NCBI GenBank assembly: GCA_029820875.1
Contig: JALGUK010000040.1
Span: 1-9,607 of the forward strand
DNA: 9,607 nt
Reading direction: 5' to 3'
Origin: Candidatus Zipacnadia bacterium
GTDB taxonomy: Bacteria; Armatimonadota; UBA5377; JALGUK01
This document shows positions 1-5,008 of this stretch, piece by piece. The position numbers and the translations under genes were made by a program. Within the stretch, counting starts at the first letter, position 1; every line of letters starts with the position of its first letter. The notes beneath the pieces were generated by a model that saw only the letters and a list, made by a program, of their open reading frames with translations, did no database searches and was not told the DNA's origin.

Positions 1-1
1 G

Positions 2-217
2 AAGTCAGCTAAACCATCTGCCACTATTGAAGTCAGCCGAGGTGAGATGCCGGTTGCGGTGAGCGCCGATCTGGGTATCACCAAAGCGGACATCGGGCCA
101 GGCGAGAAGATATCCTTCCGGCGCGACCGCAGTGGCCGGTCCCGGGGCCCGGGGGTTGTCACTGGCGATGGCCGATTCGTGGGGCGAAGGCGCTGGAACA
201 AAGCCGTGGGTGCGTGA
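2..217 (+). CDS. 3' end of an unrecognised gene (partial)
   Basis: An open frame enters from the left edge and ends at TGA 215-217. The visible 71 residues are basic at the C-terminus (RRRW near the end) and rich in Gly, Arg and Val. An in-frame ATG at 47 preceded by GAGGTGAG could be an internal or true start, giving a 56-residue product. The stop overlaps the ATG of the next gene (TGATG), which suggests translational coupling in one operon. I do not recognise a family. A small beta-rich or nucleic-acid-binding protein is possible from the composition, but that is inference only. Confidence 0.45.
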   Translation, partial: KSAKPSATIEVSRGEMPVAVSADLGITKADIGPGEKISFRRDRSGRSRGPGVVTGDGRFVGRRRWNKAVGA

Positions 218-498
218 TGAAGTGGGTGTTCCCGAAGGACAGCCTGTGTCCCCCTGACGACGAGGACGACGATGATAGTCTTCTGGACAATCTGTGGATT
301 TCCACACTTCGGCGCATCATCCTTGTGGCTGGCCTGATCTTCATGCTCGTCATGGCCAACAAGATGGGCTGTGACATATCCTGCCCCGTGCACTTCGGCA
401 CGGACCGGTCGCGGGAAGCGGTGCAACAGAGAATCGACCAGCTCGACGACCGGCTGATCCGTGATGATGCCGGCAACATCATCGGCATTCGACGCTGA
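217..498 (+). CDS. Small single-pass membrane protein, unknown function
   Basis: The product is 93 residues from ATG 217; GTG 214 directly upstream is an alternative start. It has an acidic N-terminal stretch (residues 14-20, DDEDDDD), one hydrophobic segment at about 31-50 preceded by two Arg, and a charged C-terminal tail of about 40 residues that may form a short amphipathic helix or coiled coil (EAVQQRIDQLDDRL). Cys52 and Cys56 lie just after the membrane segment. The start overlaps the stop of the upstream frame, so coupling is likely. Small one-TM proteins are common in phage operons (holin-like, superinfection exclusion or accessory), but nothing here assigns a role. The layout is clear; the function is unknown. 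Confidence 0.55.
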   Translation: MKWVFPKDSLCPPDDEDDDDSLLDNLWISTLRRIILVAGLIFMLVMANKMGCDISCPVHFGTDRSREAVQQRIDQLDDRLIRDDAGNIIGIRR

Positions 499-535
499 CT
501 TTGCGGACAGTGTGTTCCGCAAGAAAGGGGCAGCC

Positions 536-1039
536 ATGGCCAATGGCAACGGCAAGTATCGTGAGCCAGAGAATCGCAACTGGGTCAGTGAAGCCCTGAA
601 GTCTCGTATCATTCGATACCTCTCCCGCGAGTGCATGTACTTGCTCTACGATGAAGTTGCCGAGGGCAGGGTTGAGCGCGACCTGGGAATCGACTTCCGG
701 TGCAACCCCGGGGCCCTGAATGGAGCGGTGAAGCAACTTCTCAGGGAAGGCCGAATGGTGCGTGTTTGGGTTGACGGCCAAGAGGCAGTCATGCCGCAGC
801 ATGTTTGGAAGCTGTGGCTTGACAACGATCCAGGGGCTATTCGGGGAGTGATCTATTGCGCAGAGCAGGCGCGACAGCGCATCGCCAGGCGGCCGCCGCA
901 GTGTCGAGAGTTAGTTATTGAGTTTGAGTCCTTGCCGGATGCGCCGGCAGAACCTCCAAGGCCGCCGAGGAAGGTGCTACACATCACGGCCAGCCAGCAG
1001 CCTATGTCATTTGCCAAAAGGGACTCGCACGCGATATAA
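536..1039 (+). CDS. Unknown 167-aa protein, possible winged-helix fold
   Basis: The frame is open from further upstream, but ATG 536 is chosen because AAGAAAGGGG (521-530) sits just in front of it; an ATG at 461 would overlap the previous gene and has no such signal. The product is 167 residues. Residues 16-96 read as helix-helix-strand segments (ALKSRIIRYL, ALNGAVKQLLREGRMVRVWV), resembling a winged-helix DNA-binding domain; this is inference. Cys residues are scattered and no metal-binding pattern is evident. The C-terminal third has a Pro-rich linker (EPPRPPRK) and a basic end. The last 30 nt overlap the promoter of the excisionase-like gene, so this gene probably ends an operon just as the integration module begins. 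Confidence 0.6.
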   Translation: MANGNGKYREPENRNWVSEALKSRIIRYLSRECMYLLYDEVAEGRVERDLGIDFRCNPGALNGAVKQLLREGRMVRVWVDGQEAVMPQHVWKLWLDNDPGAIRGVIYCAEQARQRIARRPPQCRELVIEFESLPDAPAEPPRPPRKVLHITASQQPMSFAKRDSHAI

Positions 1040-1040
1040 T
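1011..1040 (+). promoter_or_regulatory. Sigma70-type promoter of the integration module
   Basis: The -35 box is TTGCCA (1011-1016) and the -10 box is a perfect TATAAT (1035-1040), with an 18-bp spacer. Transcription would start near 1047, about 20 nt before the excisionase-like ATG at 1067. The promoter overlaps the last codons of the upstream gene, so the integration module can be expressed separately from the genes to its left. No clear operator dyad is seen over it. Confidence 0.7.
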
Positions 1041-1066
1041 AGTCACATTCTCAAATGGAGGGATAA

Positions 1067-1258
1067 ATGCTGGAGGGTTTGTCGGTGAAGGAAGCGGCAG
1101 CGCGGTCTGGGCTGTCCAGGGAATATATTCGGAAGCTTCTACAGCATGGCAAGATACAAGGCCGGAAGGTTATCCGCGAGTGGATCATATCGCGTGAATC
1201 CCTGGACAGGTTCGTCGCCAGTGAGCGCAAAATGGGCCGTCCACCTATTGACAAGTAA
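1067..1258 (+). CDS. Excisionase-like helix-turn-helix protein
   Basis: This 63-residue protein is a single excisionase/MerR-type HTH domain. LSVKEAAARSGLSREYIRKLL (residues 5-25) is the recognition bi-helix, followed by a short wing (GKIQGRKVIREWIIS) and the typical closing helix SRESLDRFVA. The start ATG has GGAGGGATAA directly before it. It lies two genes upstream of the integrase and behind a strong promoter. In this family such proteins bind att DNA and steer the integrase towards excision, or act as small regulators. The position favours Xis, but a second protein of the same fold is at 4312, so assignment to excision is likely rather than certain. Confidence 0.75.
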   Translation: MLEGLSVKEAAARSGLSREYIRKLLQHGKIQGRKVIREWIISRESLDRFVASERKMGRPPIDK

Positions 1259-1307
1259 GCTTGTCGCCGGTACACTTTTGGGTATCAAATTACTAGGAGG
1301 TACCGTC

Positions 1308-1511
1308 GTGAGAGTTGTATGCGACACCCGACCGGAGACTCGAAACAAGGCGCTCCAGGCGATCTTCGACCGTGGGGCAATAGCTCAGAGGGAAGGTAAG
1401 CCAGTGACAGACAACCCCTATCAGGACAATGAGACCCCGCCGGCATTTGGGAACTACTGGCACTGGGGATGGCATTGGGCGGATCAGGGCCGGGTGAGGT
1501 TCGAGGACTAG
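1308..1511 (+). CDS. Small Rmf/CrpP-like protein
   Basis: The start is GTG 1308, fixed by a perfect AGGAGG (1295-1300) seven bases ahead, giving 67 residues. The sequence runs helix (RNKALQAIFDRGAIAQREGK), then NPY (36-38), then W51-H-W-G54-W55. That order (A..RG..A...G, NPY, W-x-x-GW) matches my memory of ribosome modulation factor and CrpP-like small proteins. In enterobacteria Rmf dimerises 70S ribosomes in stationary phase, and related small proteins occur on plasmids and phages. The family call rests on the motif pattern alone. The stop is 9 nt before the integrase start, so the two are in one operon with the excisionase-like gene. The Trp-rich C-terminal segment (four Trp in about 10 residues) is unusual. 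Confidence 0.6.
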   Translation: MRVVCDTRPETRNKALQAIFDRGAIAQREGKPVTDNPYQDNETPPAFGNYWHWGWHWADQGRVRFED

Positions 1512-1520
1512 GAGGGCGGC

Positions 1521-2723
1521 ATGAGCAGAAGGCGACCAAAAGGGGAAGGCAGCATCATCCCACGCACGGATATGAAGGGAGCCTACAGGATTCGTCTGAC
1601 AGTCCATGATCCTGTAACTGGCTTGCCCCGCAAGGTGAGCAAGACCGTGCGGGGTTCTCTCAGCCAAGTGCAGAAGACAATGCGCCAAATGCAGGGTGAC
1701 ATCGACCGAGGAATAGCCGTAACGTCTTCTCGCACTATGACCGGTGAGTACCTAGAACGCTGGCTACGTGACTATGCAGCCACGAATGTCAGGCCGAGCA
1801 CCTTAGAACGGTATACGGGGATAGTCCGGAATCACTTCCTTCCTACATTGGGCAAGATACCGCTCACTCAACTTCAGCCTGGCCATATTCAAGCCTGCCA
1901 TGCGAAGGCTATGAGTGGAAGGCTCGACGGCAAACCTGGAACCCTGAGCGCCAAATCTGTCATGCAGCATCACCGTGTGCTGAGTGAGGCACTGGATCAT
2001 GCCGTCAAGTGGGGGGAGCTGGGAAGGAATCCAGCCAAGGCTGTCTCACCCCCGAAGCCGGAATACCGTGAAATGAGAGCGATGAACCCCGAGGAATTGC
2101 GCCGCTTCCTGGAGACGGCCCGAGGCACGCGGTACTATGAAGTATTCTACGTGCTGGGCTACACCGGCATGCGCAGAGGTGAGGCGCTGGCGCTGAAGTG
2201 GGCAGATGTGGAGCTAGGGGCAAGGCCATTCATCGCCATAAACCGGACCCTCCGGCAGACCAAGGGCGGCAAGGTGGTATTCGCAGAGCCGAAGACAGCC
2301 AAGGGGCGCAGGAAGGTGCAGATCGACCCTACAACCGCGCTCGTTCTGCGAGCCTTCCGCGAGAAGCAGGAGGCCCTGTACGCGACAATCGGCAGCCAGC
2401 TACTAACTACCGACCTCATGTTCACCCAAAAAGGGGGGGAACCCCTGAAGCCGGACACGTTGACTAAGATGGCCAGCAAGATCGCGCAACAGGCGGGGCT
2501 GGGCAGACTCAGGTTGCACGACCTTCGGCACACTCATGCCTCGATTTTGTTGCAGGCGTTCGACGTTCACCCCAAGGTAGTGCAGGAGAGGCTGGGACAT
2601 TCGACCATCACTACTACGTTTGACCAGTATTCTCACGTAGTGCCAGGGTTGCAGGAAGCAGCCGCTTCTCGGTTTGGCGAAATTATGTCCAAGGTTGAGG
2701 ACAATGGGACAGGGACCGGATAG
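1521..2723 (+). CDS. int: Tyrosine recombinase (phage-type integrase)
   Basis: This 400-residue site-specific recombinase would integrate and excise the element at a host tRNA gene. Residues 1-65 form the N-terminal arm-binding type domain (basic MSRRRPKGEGSI, AYRIRLTV, KTVRGS). Residues 72-172 form the SAM-like core-binding domain (YLERWLRDYAATNVRPSTLERY). Residues 187-385 are the catalytic domain. The active-site set is complete: Arg218 (TGMRRGEAL), Lys258 in the beta hairpin (EPKTAKGRR), His333 and Arg336 (HDLRH), His360 (LGHS) and nucleophile Tyr370. The start has GGAGGG 1511-1516. The stop codon lies inside the first arm-type repeat of attP, so gene and substrate are packed together. The protein is full length with no sign of decay. 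Confidence 0.95.
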   Translation: MSRRRPKGEGSIIPRTDMKGAYRIRLTVHDPVTGLPRKVSKTVRGSLSQVQKTMRQMQGDIDRGIAVTSSRTMTGEYLERWLRDYAATNVRPSTLERYTGIVRNHFLPTLGKIPLTQLQPGHIQACHAKAMSGRLDGKPGTLSAKSVMQHHRVLSEALDHAVKWGELGRNPAKAVSPPKPEYREMRAMNPEELRRFLETARGTRYYEVFYVLGYTGMRRGEALALKWADVELGARPFIAINRTLRQTKGGKVVFAEPKTAKGRRKVQIDPTTALVLRAFREKQEALYATIGSQLLTTDLMFTQKGGEPLKPDTLTKMASKIAQQAGLGRLRLHDLRHTHASILLQAFDVHPKVVQERLGHSTITTTFDQYSHVVPGLQEAAASRFGEIMSKVEDNGTGTG

Positions 2724-2741
2724 TGTCCGGATAGTGTCCGG
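2720..2741 (+). repeat. Arm-type tandem repeat, integrase side
   Basis: Two perfect tandem copies of the 11-mer ATAGTGTCCGG. The first contains the integrase stop codon TAG. They are probable binding sites for the integrase N-terminal domain. Confidence 0.8.
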
Positions 2742-2748
2742 AACACCC

Positions 2749-2804
2749 TGCCGAGGGCGGGATTCGAACCCACATGGACCGGAGTCCGACGAATTTTAAG
2801 TTCG
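2749..2804 (-). other. 3' half of tRNA-Leu(UAA), the att core
   Basis: Read on the minus strand this is the 3' half of a class II tRNA. It has an anticodon stem-loop with loop CTTAAAA (anticodon TAA, Leu), a long variable arm (GGAC/GTCC stem), a T arm with 5-bp stem and TTCGAAT loop, the acceptor 3' strand CCTCGGC and discriminator A. Encoded CCA is absent. The identity to a tRNA fades at the outer anticodon-stem pair (T-T mismatch), as expected where phage sequence takes over. It is not a working gene; on integration it would restore the 3' end of the host tRNA-Leu(UAA). Confidence 0.85.
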
Positions 2805-2915
2805 ACATTTAGTGTCCAGGAGGTCTGTCTACGTTCAACACCGTCTATGCCGTCCACAACCGGCACCGGTATTTAGCTTCACCGGACCGTTTTGAAGCGG
2901 CGGCATTTTGCGAAA

Positions 2916-2939
2916 ATAGTGTCCAGGATAGTGTCCAGA
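2916..2939 (+). repeat. Arm-type tandem repeat, distal side
   Basis: Two copies of ATAGTGTCCAG with a 12-bp period. They lie just upstream of the extended -10 promoter at 2964-2972, so integrase bound here could also affect that promoter. A single related copy lies at 2809-2819. Confidence 0.8.
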
Positions 2940-2963
2940 TTCACCAAAGTGCGTACCTTGGGA

Positions 2964-2972
2964 TGATATAAT
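2964..2972 (+). promoter_or_regulatory. Extended -10 promoter of a leaderless gene
   Basis: TGATATAAT is a perfect -10 box with the TGn extension; no convincing -35 box is present at the right spacing, as is usual for extended -10 promoters. The A of the ATG start at 2980 is only 8 nt after the -10 box, so transcription should start at or next to the start codon. The paired arm-type repeats end 25 bp upstream. Confidence 0.6.
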
Positions 2973-2979
2973 ACAGCAG

Positions 2980-3951
2980 ATGAACTACCAACAGAAGGTC
3001 AAGCCTCCGAGTAAGCACGAGCTCCGGCAGAAGGCCAAGTTCGACGAGCGTGCACGCGAGCACGGTGAGGAGGTTCGCCGGAGGACCATCGCCGAGCGGC
3101 AGCACCTCGGGCAGGTCGCCTATCGCCAGCCTTTGGGGCTGATGACCCAAGCCGACCTAGTCGTGGCCGCCAGGTGTCTGTTGCTGGTGATTCTGGAATG
3201 GAATCCGGACGGGCCGAGGTTGTACGCACCCATCGTCGAACAATGGGGCACTCCTGGCTGTCAGCGTGTGGCTGACGAGGGGATTCGTCATCGGAAGACA
3301 GTGCGGGAATGGGCTGGTAGTTGGACCAGCAAGCTCGATGCCAGCCTAGCTGAGGGAATTGAGTTCAACCCCACCGAGGTCCCAACCATGGGGGCGCTGA
3401 CCGAGGTGTTTGGGCGCCACAAGGATAACGCCGACTTCCTTCGCCTGCTTGACCTAGCCGGTGAGTTCATTCTGGGGACGTGCAATCGGTCCGACAGGGA
3501 AGAAGACGAGCCGCCTGAGGTCAAACCCGAGGATGCGCCGGAGCTTATCGGCTGGATTCTAGTGCAATCACTAATGGACTGGTGCGGAATCGAGAGAGTG
3601 TCTCTTGATCAGTATAGCGCAATCGAGCGGGAGGGGGAAGTCTACGACCTTGAGGCAATCATGAGTACCCCGAAGCCGAAGCGATACGCCGAACGCCAAA
3701 TCAAGAGGAAGGTGCACGGCAAGGGGTTCGTCCGCTCACGTTATGGCATATTCCTAAAACACGCACGACACTGGTATGGGTGCCGTGTCGAGCACAGGAC
3801 TACCGAGGCGTACGTAGACGCGCTGACGAAATCAGGGCCGTATGCAGCAAAGCCTGACGACGAGAAGTATCCTGACCCTTCACGCATATCGAACGATATA
3901 ACCCTATTTGATAACCTAACGGGGCATCCGCGCAAGCCAGGTCGACACTAA
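2980..3951 (+). CDS. Unknown 323-aa protein beside attP, probably leaderless
   Basis: I do not recognise this protein. It has a strongly basic, probably helical N-terminus (1-45: KHELRQKAKFDERAREHGEEVRRR). A middle part carries hydrophobic helices (58-75 ADLVVAARCLLLVILEW; 152-166; 189-203 LIGWILVQSLMDWCGI), separated by an acidic loop (171-186). The C-terminal part is basic (231-270, PKPKRYAERQIKRKVHGKGF). No catalytic motif, signal peptide or clear TM span is evident. There is no Shine-Dalgarno sequence before ATG 2980, and the -10 box is 7 nt away. A start at Met55 is possible but has no ribosome site. It is a single-gene unit between attP and a terminator, the place where phages and satellites often carry accessory or immunity cargo; that role is inference. 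Confidence 0.75.
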   Translation: MNYQQKVKPPSKHELRQKAKFDERAREHGEEVRRRTIAERQHLGQVAYRQPLGLMTQADLVVAARCLLLVILEWNPDGPRLYAPIVEQWGTPGCQRVADEGIRHRKTVREWAGSWTSKLDASLAEGIEFNPTEVPTMGALTEVFGRHKDNADFLRLLDLAGEFILGTCNRSDREEDEPPEVKPEDAPELIGWILVQSLMDWCGIERVSLDQYSAIEREGEVYDLEAIMSTPKPKRYAERQIKRKVHGKGFVRSRYGIFLKHARHWYGCRVEHRTTEAYVDALTKSGPYAAKPDDEKYPDPSRISNDITLFDNLTGHPRKPGRH

Positions 3952-3984
3952 GGACAACGATCCCCAGCAGCAGCCTTTAGAGGG

Positions 3985-4014
3985 GCTGTCACCCATGGTG
4001 GTGGCAGCTTTTTT
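3985..4014 (+). terminator. Rho-independent terminator
   Basis: A 9-bp stem GCTGTCACC/GGTGGCAGC (one G-T pair) with a 6-nt loop is followed immediately by six T (4009-4014) and ATTAT. It ends the unit of the leaderless gene and separates it from the replication operon. Confidence 0.85.
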
Positions 4015-4037
4015 ATTATGCCGTCCACGAATGGAAT

Positions 4038-4067
4038 TTGCCGTCATGTTAATGTCGGGCACATTCT
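4038..4067 (+). promoter_or_regulatory. Possible promoter of the replication operon
   Basis: TTGCCG (4038-4043), an 18-bp spacer and CATTCT (4062-4067) are the best boxes in the space between the terminator and GTG 4085. The -35 resembles that of the excisionase promoter (TTGCCA), but the -10 matches only half of the consensus. A weak promoter needing an activator would fit; the call is tentative. Confidence 0.3.
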
Positions 4068-4084
4068 GGTAACGTGAGGCCACT

Positions 4085-4315
4085 GTGGACACAACAGCAA
4101 ACGACATCCTGGTCCTGGACGGTTTGACCGAGGGACAACGCGCGAAGTTTGTTCGACTCGTCAAGGGCTGGCGACAGATTGATCTTAGCCACTTTGCGCA
4201 ATGTCAGCCTATCGACATTGTTCGCCTCGAGCATGACCGCTATGTGCGCCCCAGCCGGCGGAAGCGTATTCTCACTGCGCTCGGCTTATTGGCAGAAGAG
4301 TGTGGAAAGTCATGA
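4085..4315 (+). CDS. XRE-like helix-turn-helix regulator
   Basis: This 76-residue protein uses GTG 4085, with GAGG five bases ahead. Residues 24-67 read as a Cro/CI-type HTH: VKGWRQIDLSHFAQCQPIDIVRLEHDRYVRPSRRKRILTALG, in which WRQIDLSHFAQC and the RLEH segment mirror the usual R.TQ..LA......S.IE pattern. The turn is divergent from the family consensus. As first gene of the replication operon it may control that operon by feedback. Its stop TGA overlaps the next gene's ATG (ATGA). DNA binding is likely; the target is unknown. Confidence 0.65.
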   Translation: MDTTANDILVLDGLTEGQRAKFVRLVKGWRQIDLSHFAQCQPIDIVRLEHDRYVRPSRRKRILTALGLLAEECGKS

Positions 4316-4533
4316 CTGAAGTTCCAGGACGGCGGCTGACTATCAGCGTCGAGGAAGCCGCCGACTGCTTAGGAGTGAGTCGATCTTACGCCTACCTCCT
4401 GGCCAGAACCAACTCATTACCTGGTGTTCTTAAAATTGGCAGCCGTTATAGGGTGAGTTTGGCCTTATTGCATCGCTTCCTCGGCATCGGCAACGGCAGC
4501 CAGCCGAACGGGGGGCAAGATGCCGACTGGTAA
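4312..4533 (+). CDS. Excisionase/MerR-type helix-turn-helix protein
   Basis: This 73-residue protein starts at ATG 4312, overlapping the upstream stop. Residues 9-57 form an excisionase-family HTH: LTISVEEAADCLGVSRSYAYLL, a wing with the typical VLKIGSRYRV, then a closing helix ALLHRFLG. A short Gly/Asn/Asp tail follows. It has the same fold as the 1067 protein but not the same sequence. Its place in front of the primase suggests a role in replication or operon control rather than excision, though it could be a second directionality factor. The 3' end overlaps the next gene by 14 nt. Confidence 0.75.
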   Translation: MTEVPGRRLTISVEEAADCLGVSRSYAYLLARTNSLPGVLKIGSRYRVSLALLHRFLGIGNGSQPNGGQDADW

Positions 4534-5008
4534 ACATCCCGACGCGACTCGTGACAGAGCGATAGTCGAGGCTGGTGGCTTCTTCTGTTGCGCCTGCCTC
4601 GTCGGCAAACCGGCCGCTGAGGTAAGTTCGGACGGGCATTATTGCCAGGGATGCTTCGACTTCCTGACCGCCGAGGCAGCACGGTTGCCGGAGCGGAAGC
4701 GTCCGGCATGGGTGCCACGTGCTGGCCGAGCGCCGATTCCTGCATACCGTGACCGACAGGACGGGGATGCATTTATGGCAATTCCAAGCGGGGGCGGAAT
4801 TCCCAGTTGCCAAAAGTGGGGCGGTGGAAAGGTCGGCAGGCCAACCTTGAACTTGCCCATTGACCGCATTCTCGAACTGGCCGGTCAGGGGTTGGGTAGT
4901 CGGGCAATCGCCAGCAGGCTCAAAGATGAGGGGCACAAGGTTTCGTTCCGAACAATCGCGCGAGTTCTGAAACAAGCGCAGCCACGCCAGGAGGATAACG
5001 ATGCCTGA
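4520..5008 (+). CDS. Zinc-ribbon plus helix-turn-helix protein
   Basis: This 162-residue protein has two parts. The N-terminal part carries C23-x2-C26 and C42-x2-C45, a four-Cys zinc ribbon. After a Pro/Arg-rich linker (residues 55-106), residues 107-151 (GRPTLNLPIDRILELAGQG...SRAIASRLK...SFRTIARVL) form a resolvase-type HTH of the kind found at the C-terminus of serine recombinases, but no recombinase catalytic domain is present. It overlaps both neighbours: its start lies within the HTH gene and its stop is 8 nt inside the primase start, so it is translated with the primase. A DNA-binding accessory factor for replication or transcription is plausible. A GGGGGGC run precedes the start. Confidence 0.7.
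   Translation: MPTGKHPDATRDRAIVEAGGFFCCACLVGKPAAEVSSDGHYCQGCFDFLTAEAARLPERKRPAWVPRAGRAPIPAYRDRQDGDAFMAIPSGGGIPSCQKWGGGKVGRPTLNLPIDRILELAGQGLGSRAIASRLKDEGHKVSFRTIARVLKQAQPRQEDNDA

Larger units (their letters stand above)
2720..2939. other. attP: attP attachment site
   Basis: A tRNA-derived core (2749-2804) is flanked by repeated GTGTCC motifs in one orientation. On the integrase side, ATAGTGTCCGG occurs twice in tandem (2720-2730, 2731-2741). On the other side a single TTAGTGTCCAG lies at 2809-2819, and ATAGTGTCCAG occurs twice (2916-2926, 2928-2938). This is the layout expected of a lambda-type attP: a core recognised by the catalytic and core-binding domains, and arm sites bound by the integrase N-terminal domain. 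The probable crossover is the 7-bp anticodon-loop sequence TTTTAAG (2794-2800) between the CGAA and TTCG stem halves. No 5' half of the tRNA lies beyond 2805. Confidence 0.85.

Noticed and set aside
461..535. Upstream extension of the 167-aa gene to ATG 461.
   Set aside because: It overlaps the preceding gene by 38 nt and lacks a ribosome site, while ATG 536 has a good one.
1261..1290. TTGTCG-16-TATCAA as a promoter for the Rmf-like gene.
   Set aside because: Its transcription start would fall on the Shine-Dalgarno sequence at 1295-1300, and both boxes match only four of six positions.
2749..2880. A complete tRNA-Leu gene on the minus strand.
   Set aside because: No acceptor 5' strand or convincing D arm is found beyond the anticodon stem; only the 3' half is present.
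2846..4028. 12-bp direct repeat TATGCCGTCCAC at 2846-2857 and 4017-4028 flanking the unknown gene.
   Set aside because: A few same-strand 12-bp matches are expected by chance in 9.6 kb, and no other cassette signature is present.
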